NCBI RefSeq assembly: GCF_000217955.3
Contig: NZ_AFOY02000016.1
Location: 42,730-106,729, forward strand
Direction: 5' to 3'
DNA length: 64,000 nucleotides
Origin: Pseudomonas fluorescens HK44
GTDB lineage: Bacteria > Pseudomonadota > Gammaproteobacteria > Pseudomonadales > Pseudomonadaceae
Shown: in pieces, positions 43,809 through 52,181 of the stretch
Position numbering within the stretch: position 1 is the first letter of the stretch
Layout: each line of letters opens with the position of its first letter
Program-made: the position numbers and the translations under genes
Notes under the pieces: model-generated
What the model was told of the DNA's origin: nothing
Database searches by the model: none
What the model saw: only the letters and a program-made list of their open reading frames with translations

Positions 43809-45599
43809 CTAGTTGACTTGATCAGCGATGCCTTGCGGCACCGGGATCTGGATTTCCAGTAGCTGCTGGGCGAACGCCTTGCCTTGCGGGTCGATCCGCA
43901 GGCTGGCCACGCCACCGCCACCGAGGGCGTTTTCCAGTAGAAAATTCAGGCTGTGAGTGCCCGGCAAGTACCAGCGCTCGACACGCCCGTGGATCGGGTC
44001 AAGCACGTGACTCATCCAGTCGACGACCACTGCAGGCGTCAGCGCTTCGGCGATCCATGGCAGGTATTCGGGGGCGCGGGCCATGACGCCGATGTTGCTG
44101 TGATTGCCCTTGTCACCGGAGCGCGCCACCGCGAGTTTCACCAGTGCCACACTGGCGTCGGCTCGAGCGTGGGGTTTGGGCGGATCAAGGGGCAGCGGCA
44201 GGTCAGCAACGTCGAGATGATCGAGGGCGGGCAGGGCGCAGGGATGTCGCTGGCCTTGCAGGTCGACTTCCAATACGCAGGTGTTTTTGTCGATCAGGAA
44301 CGAAAACAGGCGGATCAACGGGTACACGGTCGGTCGGCCTCCGACGATTCCGGTCAACCCTGGTGCCATGCCGGTGGCGGCTTGGGCGATCTCGCGGGAA
44401 AACAGGATCAGCGCCTGCTTGTCCGGATGCCGCACGGCCAGTTTGATCACTACTTCGCGGCTGTCCTGACGTTGGCCATGCGGACCATAAGTCGCTTCGC
44501 TGCCGAGCAGCTCAATGTTCACTTCGCTGTAGGGCGCCCAGCCGCGTTGGCTGAGCATTTCCGAGGTCCTGGCGATGATCGCCTGGCTCACCCGACGTGC
44601 CTTGGCCACCGCGTCGATCCCGGCGATCAGGCAACTGGCGGTGCAGCGAAAACCGTCCGGCCAGGTCGCACAGACCTTGTATTGACGGGGCGGTGGCAAG
44701 CCTTTGGCGCCGTGAACGTGCACGGCGTTGTTGCCGTGTGGCTGGAGTTTGACCAGGCTGAAATCGCAGACCACATCGGGCAGCAGATAGGCGCGAGGGT
44801 TGCCGATTTCGTACAGCAGTTGCTCGCCGACGCTCAGCGGGGTGACCAAACCGCCGGTACCTTCAGGTTTGCTGACGATGAACTGGCCGTCGGCGCTGAC
44901 CTCGACGATGGGAAAACCGATGTGCTCGTAGTCCGGCACCTCTTGCCAATCGGTGAAGTTGCCGCCGGTGCACTGTGCGCCGCATTCGATGATGTGCCCG
45001 GCCAGCGCGGCCTGGGCCAGTTTGTCGTAGTCCTGCCACGACCAGTCGAACTCATGCACCAATGCCGCACTGACCACCGCGCTGTCGACCACTCTGCCGG
45101 TGATGACGATGTCCGCACCCAGGCGCAGCGCCTCGACGATGCCGGGGGCGCCGAGGTAGGCGTTGGTCGACACGCACATCGGCGGTAGGGGCTCGCCGCT
45201 GAACATTTCCTTTACGTCGCAGCCAGCCAGTTGCTTGAACTGCGGTTGCAGGTCATCACCGAGCAGCACCGCGATCTTCAGTGGCACACCGGCTTTATCG
45301 CATGCCGCTTGCAGCGCTGCTGCGCAGGCGAGTGGATTGATCCCGCCGGCGTTGCTGATCACGCGGATGTTCTTTTCCAGGAGTTTCTTGAGGAGCGGGC
45401 TGAGGACCTCGACGAAGTCGGTCGCGTAACCGGCCTGGGGGTCTTTCATCCGTGCGCTGGCCAGCAACGACAGGGTGATTTCTGCCAGATAGTCGAACAC
45501 CAGATAGTCCAGCTGGGCACCTTCAACCAACTGCGCGGCGGCGGTCGAGGTATCGCCCCAGAAGGCACTGGCGCAGCCGATACGAACGGTTTTGTTCAT
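43809..45599 (-). CDS. atuA: acyclic terpene utilization protein AtuA (DUF1446)
   Basis: A 596-residue protein of the AtuA/DUF1446 family. It begins MNKTVRIGCASAFWGDTSTAA with VISNAGGINPLACAAALQ near 75, and ends with a smaller C-terminal domain. It is needed for citronellol/geraniol growth in pseudomonads, but its reaction is not established to my knowledge. It is the first gene of atuABCDEF. The ATG follows CGGAGG at 6 bases; the longer frame upstream overlaps the operator region and is rejected. It is transcribed away from atuR. Confidence 0.93.
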   Translation of the reverse strand: MNKTVRIGCASAFWGDTSTAAAQLVEGAQLDYLVFDYLAEITLSLLASARMKDPQAGYATDFVEVLSPLLKKLLEKNIRVISNAGGINPLACAAALQAACDKAGVPLKIAVLLGDDLQPQFKQLAGCDVKEMFSGEPLPPMCVSTNAYLGAPGIVEALRLGADIVITGRVVDSAVVSAALVHEFDWSWQDYDKLAQAALAGHIIECGAQCTGGNFTDWQEVPDYEHIGFPIVEVSADGQFIVSKPEGTGGLVTPLSVGEQLLYEIGNPRAYLLPDVVCDFSLVKLQPHGNNAVHVHGAKGLPPPRQYKVCATWPDGFRCTASCLIAGIDAVAKARRVSQAIIARTSEMLSQRGWAPYSEVNIELLGSEATYGPHGQRQDSREVVIKLAVRHPDKQALILFSREIAQAATGMAPGLTGIVGGRPTVYPLIRLFSFLIDKNTCVLEVDLQGQRHPCALPALDHLDVADLPLPLDPPKPHARADASVALVKLAVARSGDKGNHSNIGVMARAPEYLPWIAEALTPAVVVDWMSHVLDPIHGRVERWYLPGTHSLNFLLENALGGGGVASLRIDPQGKAFAQQLLEIQIPVPQGIADQVN

Positions 45600-45630
45600 T
45601 GCTAGCCTCCGACAGAAGTGGTTCGAGACT

Positions 45631-45647
45631 ACCAAGCAAGCGCTTGG
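45631..45647 (-). promoter_or_regulatory. AtuR operator site 1
   Basis: ACCAAGCAAGCGCTTGG contains an inverted repeat (CCAAGC..GCTTGG). Its exact reverse complement occurs as site 2, 43 bases away centre to centre. P. aeruginosa AtuR is known to bind two 13-bp inverted repeats in this intergenic region. Confidence 0.85.
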
Positions 45648-45674
45648 TTTGTAAATGCTGGTTACATCTTCTTC

Positions 45675-45691
45675 CCAAGCGCTTGCTTGGT
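45675..45691 (+). promoter_or_regulatory. AtuR operator site 2
   Basis: CCAAGCGCTTGCTTGGT is a 17-base exact inverted copy of site 1. The two lie between the divergent atuA and atuR starts, where a bound repressor would block both promoters. Confidence 0.85.
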
Positions 45692-45779
45692 CGCCCCTGT
45701 CAGCTTAAATTGCCCGCGCAAACCCATTGCATTCGTGGTGTGATCGCACAATTGATTGAGCGACTGTAGGAGAGAACGG

Positions 45780-46403
45780 GTGGACGAGCAAAAAGCCCTG
45801 CTGGTAATGCGCGAGTTGGTCGACAAGGGGCAACTGACCGATCCCGACAGCGCTCGCGGCAAACTGCTGCAAATGGCCGCTCACCTGTTTCGCAACAAGG
45901 GGTACGAGCGCACCACGGTGCGTGATCTGGCCAGTGCGGTCGGGATTCAGTCGGGAAGCATTTTTCATCACTTCAAAAGCAAGGATGAAATCCTGCGGGC
46001 GGTGATGGAGGAAACCATTCGCTACAACACCGCATTGATGCGCGCCTCCCTGGCGCAAGCGACCAACGTGCGCGAGCGGGTGCTGGCGCTGATCCGCTGT
46101 GAGTTGCAGTCGATCATGGGCGGCAGTGGCGAAGCGATGGCGGTGCTGGTCTACGAATGGCGTTCGCTTTCGCAAGAAGGTCAGGCTCAGGTGTTGGCGC
46201 TGCGCGATATCTATGAGCAGATCTGGCTGCAAGTGCTGGGTGAGGCGAAAGACGCCGGTTTTATTCGTGGAGACGTGTTCATCACCCGACGTTTTCTAAC
46301 CGGCGCGCTGTCCTGGACCACCACCTGGTTTCGGGCGGACGGCAGCATGAGCCTCGATCAATTGGCCGACGAAGCCTTGATTCTGGTGCTGGAGGAAAAG
46401 TGA
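45780..46403 (+). CDS. atuR: TetR-family repressor AtuR
   Basis: A 207-residue TetR-type regulator. Its N-terminal helix-turn-helix is ARGKLLQMAAHLFRNKGYERTTVRDLASAVGIQSGSIFHHFKSKDEIL (about 25-70, read in separate helices). The C-terminal part, presumably binding an acyl-CoA inducer, is all helical. The GTG start follows AGGAGAG at good spacing; a start 8 codons earlier lacks one. It is divergent from atuA with two shared operator-like repeats, and in P. aeruginosa it represses the atu genes. Confidence 0.92.
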   Translation: MDEQKALLVMRELVDKGQLTDPDSARGKLLQMAAHLFRNKGYERTTVRDLASAVGIQSGSIFHHFKSKDEILRAVMEETIRYNTALMRASLAQATNVRERVLALIRCELQSIMGGSGEAMAVLVYEWRSLSQEGQAQVLALRDIYEQIWLQVLGEAKDAGFIRGDVFITRRFLTGALSWTTTWFRADGSMSLDQLADEALILVLEEK

Positions 46404-46508
46404 CCGTTTCGCTAAAAATTATTAAATAGCCATCACCAAGTTGTCTAAGTGGATAAAACCGCCTAGCTTGGTTGTAGTCGATATTTTTTTAGAGGTGGGT
46501 TTACTTTG

Positions 46509-47303
46509 ATGTCCTCGCCCGTTCGGAAGGCTTTACGGATTTCACTGATGACGCTGGGTGCGCTGTTCGTACTGCCGGCTTCGGCTGCACAAGTGGTGCA
46601 GGTGGGCGCCGCGCATTTTCCGCCGTATACCGTTCGACCGGAGAATGGCGACGATACCGGGCTGCTACCGCAGTTGGTCGAGGCGCTGAACCACTCTCAA
46701 ACCGACTATGAGTTCAAGCTCGTGCCGACCTCTTTGCAGCGCCGATTCGGTGATTTCCAGGACGGTCGGGTCGACATGGCGATCTTCGAGAACCCGGAGT
46801 GGGGCTGGAAGGATATCCCGCACAGCACCGTCGACATGGGCCTGGAAGATGCAGAAATCTTTGTCGCACAGAGCAAACCGGACCGTCAGCAGGGCTACTT
46901 CTCCGATTTGAAAGGTAAGCGTCTGGCGTTGTACAAGGATTACCACTACGAATTCGCCGGGTTCAATGCCGATCCGCAATATCTCAAGGACACTTACAAC
47001 GCGACGCTCACGACTTCCCACGACAGCAATATTTTAATGATCCTTCGCAATCGCGCGGACATCGCACTGGTCACACGTTCGTACCTCTACGATTACCTGC
47101 TGCGCAATGAAAAGGTCAGGGCGCAGTTGCTGGTATCCCAGCGCATCGATCAGGTTTATCACCATTACGCACTGCTACGTCCGCAAGCGCCGATCAGCGC
47201 AGACACCTTCGGCAAGTTGCTGCAAGGTTTGCGGGACAACGGGCAGATGCTGAAGATTTTCGATCCGTACAAGATTGCCATCGTGCCGGTGCCCAAAAGC
47301 TGA
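46509..47303 (+). CDS. periplasmic amino-acid-type solute-binding protein
   Basis: A 264-residue SBP_bac_3 family protein. A signal peptide (about residues 1-26, RKALRISLMTLGALFVLPASAAQ) precedes VVQVGAAHFPPYTVRPENGDDTGLLPQLVEAL. Such proteins bind amino acids or similar ligands in the periplasm for ABC uptake or sensing, but no permease or ATPase genes adjoin, so it may be an orphan sensor. The ATG is one codon inside a TTG-initiated frame. It sits after atuR with a 105-base gap. Confidence 0.83.
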   Translation: MSSPVRKALRISLMTLGALFVLPASAAQVVQVGAAHFPPYTVRPENGDDTGLLPQLVEALNHSQTDYEFKLVPTSLQRRFGDFQDGRVDMAIFENPEWGWKDIPHSTVDMGLEDAEIFVAQSKPDRQQGYFSDLKGKRLALYKDYHYEFAGFNADPQYLKDTYNATLTTSHDSNILMILRNRADIALVTRSYLYDYLLRNEKVRAQLLVSQRIDQVYHHYALLRPQAPISADTFGKLLQGLRDNGQMLKIFDPYKIAIVPVPKS

Positions 47304-47392
47304 AGTCAGGCCAGCAGTCGCCGATTTCATTCCACGCCTGAATTTCCTCCCCCGGCTCACGTCACCTCGTTGAACTTCGACGATTACCGTGA

Positions 47393-47599
47393 GCCCGACC
47401 CAAGTCCAATCTGAATGATCTGATTGCCCTGGCGCTGAAGCATAACGAGGCGATCATAGCCATGAAGGATCGCCTGAAGGCCAACGGCAAAGCCCCCAAG
47501 CAGATCATCTGTGCAGCAATGCGCAAGCTGCTGCATTTCGTTTTCGGAGTGCTCAAGCCGGGTCAGCCCTTTGACCCGAAACTTGCGCTTGCTCGGTGA
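47393..47599 (+). pseudogene. IS110-family transposase C-terminal remnant
   Basis: The open frame reads KSNLNDLIALALKHNEAIIA, then RLKANGKAPKQIICAAMRKL, LHFVFGVLKPGQPFDPKLAL, ending in TGA. The pattern RLKA-GK-PK--I-A-MRKLLH--FGVLK---PFDP is the usual C-terminus of IS110-family transposases. The catalytic DEDD domain and IS ends are missing, and a stop codon lies directly before the fragment, so it is inactive. The rest of 47304-47795 has no other gene. Confidence 0.75.
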
Positions 47600-47795
47600 G
47601 GTTCAAGACGGTATCTACACGATGTACGTTCGAGGAGCTGGCGCAGGCCGCGATCTTTTACTGATGCCGGGGCTGGAGGGGGTGTAGTTCTCGAGCGTCA
47701 GTCCAGTCATCGCACATAGCGCATTGACCGAAGAAACCGACCGGCTCAGGCTGGCTGCGCATTTTTTGATGGGCCCGATAGAAAGGAGACAGTTG

Positions 47796-48608
47796 ATGCC
47801 CTTCGCTACAATTGATGGACAAGCGCTTCACTACGTTGACCAAGGCACTGGCCCCGCGGTGCTGTTGGCCGGCAGTTACTTGTGGGACCAGGCCATGTGG
47901 GCGCCGCAGATTGCGGCGTTGTCGCAACACTATCGGGTGATTGCCCTGGACCTGTGGGGGCACGGAGAGTCCGGGCCGTTGCCTGCGGGCATGACTTCGC
48001 TGGATGATCAGGCGCGGCAGGTACTGGCGCTGCTGGATCATCTGGATATTGATCGCATCAGCCTGGTCGGCCTTTCGGTCGGCGGTATGTGGGGCGTGCG
48101 TCTGGCGCTGTCGGCCCCGCAGCGCCTCAACGGCCTGGTGCTGATGGACACCTATGTCGGTGTCGAGCCCGAGCCGACTCGCCAGTACTATTTCTCGTTG
48201 TTCAAGCAGATCGAGGACAGCGGTGTCATCTCGCCGCAGTTACTGGATATCGTGGTGCCGATTTTCTTCCGCCCAGGCATTGACCCACAGTCGGCGCTTT
48301 ATCAGGATTTCCGCACCAAGCTGGCCGCGCTGCCGCCTGAGCGTTTGCGTGAAAGCATTGTGCCGATGGGGTGCATTACGTTTGGTCGTGATGATCTGTT
48401 GCCGCGTCTGCGCGAGCTTAATCCTGAAACCACGCTGCTGATGTGCGGTGTTCAGGACAAACCGAGGCCACCGTCGGAAACCAGGGAAATGGCCGAGTTG
48501 ATCGGTTGTCCTTATCTGTTGGTGCCGGAGGCAGGGCACATTTCGAACCTGGAGAATCCTGAATTCGTTACCGAGGCGCTGCTGAAGTTTTTGGCTGAGA
48601 GAACTTAG
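47796..48608 (+). CDS. alpha/beta-fold hydrolase
   Basis: A 270-residue alpha/beta hydrolase. The nucleophile elbow is GLSVGG (Ser94), the oxyanion segment is LLAGSYLWDQAMW near 23-35, and the catalytic His is in PEAGHISNLENP (about 253). Similar proteins are lipases, esterases or 3-oxoadipate enol-lactonase-like, and the substrate is not known. ATG follows AGGAGA. It stands alone between the transposase fragment and the dsb operon, with a REP palindrome after its stop. Confidence 0.85.
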   Translation: MPFATIDGQALHYVDQGTGPAVLLAGSYLWDQAMWAPQIAALSQHYRVIALDLWGHGESGPLPAGMTSLDDQARQVLALLDHLDIDRISLVGLSVGGMWGVRLALSAPQRLNGLVLMDTYVGVEPEPTRQYYFSLFKQIEDSGVISPQLLDIVVPIFFRPGIDPQSALYQDFRTKLAALPPERLRESIVPMGCITFGRDDLLPRLRELNPETTLLMCGVQDKPRPPSETREMAELIGCPYLLVPEAGHISNLENPEFVTEALLKFLAERT

Positions 48609-48619
48609 TCGATCATCCG

Positions 48620-48651
48620 GACGCCATCGCGAGCAAGCTCGCGATGGCGTC
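48620..48651. repeat. REP palindrome
   Basis: GACGCCATCGCGAGC and its exact reverse complement are separated by AA. It has the same core as the copy at 5081 and lies between the convergent hydrolase and dsbG genes. Confidence 0.88.
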
Positions 48652-48682
48652 AGTGAATACAGCAGAAATCTGACGGCAAAAA

Positions 48683-49450
48683 CTACTTCGGCCCGAGAAT
48701 CTTCACCAGTTTGTCCGGCGACGGCGCGCCTTGCTGTTGTTGCAATTCACCTTTGTCGTCCATGTAGAAAATGGCCGGGGTGGCGGACAATTCGAGCTCT
48801 TCCATCAATTTCATGTTGGCGTCGAGTTTGGCCTGGATCGCGGCGGGAATGGTTGTCAGCGCTTTCAGCGAGCTTTGTTTGCCGGCCTTTTCGTGTTCCT
48901 CCAGGGCCTTGCTCGGGTCCTTGCTGGCCAACAGGGCAGCGGATTTGCCAGGGCTGTCTTCGCGGATGATCCCGACCATGATGTGCCGCAACTGTACTTT
49001 GCCGGCCTTTACCCACGGCCGGGCCTGCTCCCAGAACATGTTGCAGTAAGGGCAGTTCGGGTCGCTGAACAGGTAAACGGTGCGCGGTGCATCCTTGCTG
49101 CCGTCGGCAATCCAGTTGCTGGCGTTCATCTTCGCCCAGACTTCCTTGGCCATTGGTGCGTAGACCAGTTTTTGCAGCGGTTCGGCACTCAGGTCCTTGC
49201 CGTCGGCGTCGTACAGGTTACCAACCAGCACATGCTGGCCGTCGGGCGTCAGGTACAGGGTCATGCCGCGGTTCTGATACTGCGCCGCATAACCACGCAG
49301 ACCATCGGGGGCATCGAAACTGCCGATGATTTTCGCGCCTTTCGCTTCGATCTTGCGGATCGCCGCAGGCAGTTCTTCGGCCTGCAGCATCGGGATTTGC
49401 AGCAGCGCTGCGCCCAGGGATAGCGTCAGCAGGTGGCAGAGGCGGGGCAT
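48683..49450 (-). CDS. dsbG: periplasmic disulfide isomerase DsbG
   Basis: A 255-residue thiol:disulfide isomerase/reductase of the DsbC/DsbG family. A signal peptide (to about residue 24) leads to an N-terminal dimerisation domain and a thioredoxin domain with CPYC (Cys133, Cys136), plus the cis-Pro loop ELSATPAIFYMDD. It protects single cysteines and repairs wrong disulfides, receiving electrons from DsbD. Its start overlaps the 3' end of the tlpA-like gene by 25 bases, and it is the last gene of the dsbD-tlpA-dsbG operon. Confidence 0.93.
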   Translation of the reverse strand: MPRLCHLLTLSLGAALLQIPMLQAEELPAAIRKIEAKGAKIIGSFDAPDGLRGYAAQYQNRGMTLYLTPDGQHVLVGNLYDADGKDLSAEPLQKLVYAPMAKEVWAKMNASNWIADGSKDAPRTVYLFSDPNCPYCNMFWEQARPWVKAGKVQLRHIMVGIIREDSPGKSAALLASKDPSKALEEHEKAGKQSSLKALTTIPAAIQAKLDANMKLMEELELSATPAIFYMDDKGELQQQQGAPSPDKLVKILGPK

Positions 49451-50292
49451 GGCAGTTTCCTTGAAGGTGTGGCCTGTATGGCTGAAGTTGGGGAGTCGAA
49501 GTTTTCCAGGGCGCGGGCCAGGCTGGCTTCCGATAATTCACCCAGGTGGCTGCCGAGCATTCGGCCTTCGGCGCTGTAGAACAGCGTAGTCGGTAGCGCC
49601 ATGGAGCCGACGGCCTGACTCAGTCGACCGCCGCCATCGAACAGCACGTTGGAAAGGCTCAGGCCTTGGGTTGCGAGGAAGGTGCTGACGCTTTGCATGC
49701 TTTCGGCTTGATTGACGAACAGAAAGGTCAGGTCGGGCCGATGTTGCTGGGCGTTCTCCAGCACCGGCATTTCGCGCCGGCAGGGCGGGCACCAGGTGGC
49801 CCACAAGTTGATCACCAAGGGGCCGCCCTGATAATCGGCCAGTTGCACGGTTTCGCCAGCGGCGTTGCGCAAGACGATGTCCGGCAGACGCGTGCCTTGT
49901 TCGTAAAGGCTCAGGGACAAACTCGCCAGCAACCAGAACAACAGACCGCTGCCGACGCCGAAGCCTAACGATTTGCGCAGCGCCGGTCGGCGCCAGCCCC
50001 GCAGCAGCGTTGCCAGCAGCAGGGCAATCACCCCGGGCCAGGCGAGGAAACCGCCATCGCGCAGGTCGATGATCTGCCACGGGTCCTCGCGGTAGTGAGC
50101 CCAGTAGGCGAGTACGAAACCGATCCGAGCAGCAAGCAAACCCAGCAGGAACAGGCTGAACAGCACCGACTCGGGGTTCTCGCCACCGCGCTTGGCCACC
50201 CGCCAGCCGACCAGGGTGGCCAGTGCCAGGGCACTGATCAGCAGCAGGTGGTTGAGCGCAATGGCAAAGGTGCCGAGGGTAAAGGTCAGCAT
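49426..50292 (-). CDS. TlpA/DsbE-like thiol-disulfide oxidoreductase with Lgt-like membrane domain
   Basis: A 288-residue fusion. The first 135 residues form about four membrane helices resembling part of prolipoprotein diacylglyceryl transferase (AYWAHYREDPWQIIDLRDGG, FLAWPG). The C-terminal half is a thioredoxin domain with WCPPC (Cys168, Cys171) typical of TlpA/ResA/DsbE. It overlaps the stop of dsbD by one base (TGATG), so it is translationally coupled. It likely reduces periplasmic thiols with electrons from DsbD. P. aeruginosa has the same gene as PA2477 (dsbE). Confidence 0.87.
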   Translation of the reverse strand: MLTFTLGTFAIALNHLLLISALALATLVGWRVAKRGGENPESVLFSLFLLGLLAARIGFVLAYWAHYREDPWQIIDLRDGGFLAWPGVIALLLATLLRGWRRPALRKSLGFGVGSGLLFWLLASLSLSLYEQGTRLPDIVLRNAAGETVQLADYQGGPLVINLWATWCPPCRREMPVLENAQQHRPDLTFLFVNQAESMQSVSTFLATQGLSLSNVLFDGGGRLSQAVGSMALPTTLFYSAEGRMLGSHLGELSEASLARALENFDSPTSAIQATPSRKLPCPASATC

Positions 50293-52028
50293 CAACGAGC
50301 GTCCCGAGTCATGTTCCAGCGTTGGAGGAAACCGGCGGCATCGACCTCACCGGTGATGCGCTGGCTGCGGTGCTCGATGCCGTCGGTGCCGATCCACAAC
50401 AGGCTTGGCGGCCCCGGCACTTTATAACGGTCGAGCAGTTCACGGCTGGCGGCATTGTCGGCGGTCACGTCCAGACGCAGCAAGCGCACATCTTTCAGCG
50501 CGTCCACTACCTGGGTTTTACCGAACACCTGTTTCTCCATGATCTTGCACGACACGCACCAGTCGGCGTAATAGTCCAGCAGCACCCACTGGCCTTGGGC
50601 ACGAGCAGCGTCGAGTTCGCGTTGCAGCGCAGCGGGATCCTTGACGGTGATGAAGGCGTCGTCGGCCGCGGGGCCGGCGACGCGGGTCGACGCCTGAGCA
50701 CTGTAAACCTGCAACGGATTGAACAGGTTATCGCTGCCACCCGCAGCACCGATCAACAGCAGGCTGCCCCACAACCCGCAAAGCAGCGCCGTGCCACCGA
50801 ACACATGGGCGGCGCGGCCGAATCCGCCGGTCTGGCGCCAGGCGCTGTAAGCGATGATCAACAACAGCGCGCCCCACAGGCCGATCCACAGTGATTCATC
50901 AAGCACCGGGCGCACCATCACCAGCGCGGTGCCAAGGAACAGGAAACCGAAAATACCTTTGAGCAGGTTCATCCAGGTGCCGGGTTTGGGCAGGAAACGG
51001 TTGCCGACCGTCACCAGCAACAACAGCGGCAAACCGATGCCGATGCCCATGGCGAACAGGATCAGCCCACCGTGCAGTGCGTTGCCGCTCTGAGCGATGT
51101 ACAGCAAGGCCCCGGCCAGCGGCGCAGTCATGCACGGGCCGACCAGCAATCCGGACAAGGCGCCGAGCACACCGGCACCGATCAGGCTGCCGCCGCCTTG
51201 CTTGCGACTGGCGTTTTCCAGACGGTCACGCAGCGCGACTGGCAGTTGCAGTTCGAAAAAACCGAACATTGGCAACGACAACAACACAAACACCACGGCG
51301 AAACTGCCGAGCAACCAGACGTTCTGCAGCAAGGCCTGCAAGTTCGCACCGAGCAATGCGGCCAGCACGCCCAGCGCCGAGTACACCAGCGCCATGCTGA
51401 CCACGTAACTGCCGGCCAAAGCCAAACCACGCTTGGGACTGGCGCCGCTGCCGACGATCAAGCCGGCGAGAATCGGCAGCATCGGCAACGAGCAGGGTGC
51501 GAAAGCCAGCAACAGTCCCAGACCAAAGAACACCAGCAAACTCCAGCCCAGCGCCTGCTGTTGCAGGCCGCTGGCCAAGGCTTGATCCGGGGCTTGCGCG
51601 GCATTGATCGCCGCCGTGTTGCCACCGAGGTCGATCACCTGAGTTTGCGGGGGATAACACAAACCGGCATCGGCGCAGCCCTGGAACCCCACTTTGATCT
51701 GGCCACTGGCGCCGGCCGGGATCTTCAACTCCAGGCCCTGGCGATAAACCTGCTGATCACCAAAAAACTCGTCGCTGTGGGCTTCACCCACAGGCAGCGG
51801 CGGTTTATCCGCCTCGGGCAAACCGTCGAACTTCATCCGTTGCTGATACAGGTAGTAGCCGTCGGCGATTTGCCAGAAGAGCTGGGTTTCGCCGGACTCA
51901 AGGCGTTCGGAGGTAAAAACAAAGGCTTTGCCGACCGGCAGGAAATCCGGTTTGGTGTCGAACGGGTTCGACGCCGCCTGGGCCAGACCTGCGATGAAAA
52001 GAACAAAGAGTAGGAACAGACGACGCAT
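50292..52028 (-). CDS. dsbD: thiol:disulfide interchange protein DsbD
   Basis: A 578-residue transmembrane electron carrier. A signal peptide (1-18) precedes an N-terminal immunoglobulin-like domain with Cys118/Cys124 (GCADAGLCYPP). The eight-helix core carries Cys179 (FAPCSLPML) and Cys299 (VGPCMTAPL). The C-terminal thioredoxin domain has CVSC (Cys491, Cys494). All six redox cysteines are present. It moves electrons from cytoplasmic thioredoxin to DsbG and TlpA-type proteins. It heads an operon divergent from dsbRS; the same arrangement in P. aeruginosa is copper-responsive. Confidence 0.95.
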   Translation of the reverse strand: MRRLFLLFVLFIAGLAQAASNPFDTKPDFLPVGKAFVFTSERLESGETQLFWQIADGYYLYQQRMKFDGLPEADKPPLPVGEAHSDEFFGDQQVYRQGLELKIPAGASGQIKVGFQGCADAGLCYPPQTQVIDLGGNTAAINAAQAPDQALASGLQQQALGWSLLVFFGLGLLLAFAPCSLPMLPILAGLIVGSGASPKRGLALAGSYVVSMALVYSALGVLAALLGANLQALLQNVWLLGSFAVVFVLLSLPMFGFFELQLPVALRDRLENASRKQGGGSLIGAGVLGALSGLLVGPCMTAPLAGALLYIAQSGNALHGGLILFAMGIGIGLPLLLLVTVGNRFLPKPGTWMNLLKGIFGFLFLGTALVMVRPVLDESLWIGLWGALLLIIAYSAWRQTGGFGRAAHVFGGTALLCGLWGSLLLIGAAGGSDNLFNPLQVYSAQASTRVAGPAADDAFITVKDPAALQRELDAARAQGQWVLLDYYADWCVSCKIMEKQVFGKTQVVDALKDVRLLRLDVTADNAASRELLDRYKVPGPPSLLWIGTDGIEHRSQRITGEVDAAGFLQRWNMTRDAR

Positions 52029-52075
52029 GGGTAAGCCTTATCGCGGTGCAAGTAGGGTGCACGATGATGGGTGGC

Positions 52076-52095
52076 GATTAACCGATGATTAACCG
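52076..52095. promoter_or_regulatory. direct repeat, probable DsbR binding site
   Basis: GATTAACCG occurs at 52076-52084 and again at 52087-52095, exactly 11 bases apart. Tandem half-sites with one helical turn spacing are the usual target of OmpR/PmrA-type regulators. It lies in the 153-base gap between dsbD and dsbR. Confidence 0.6.
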
Positions 52096-52181
52096 CGTTA
52101 TCCTTGTGGCAATGAGGCGTCGGGCATAATGTCCGCTTAATCCGGTGCCTTCTTAATCAATGCTTTTCTACAGGTCTCACC

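Noticed and set aside
43953..45188. 411-codon open frame antisense to atuA
   Set aside because: Shadow of atuA; no ribosome site and no family similarity.
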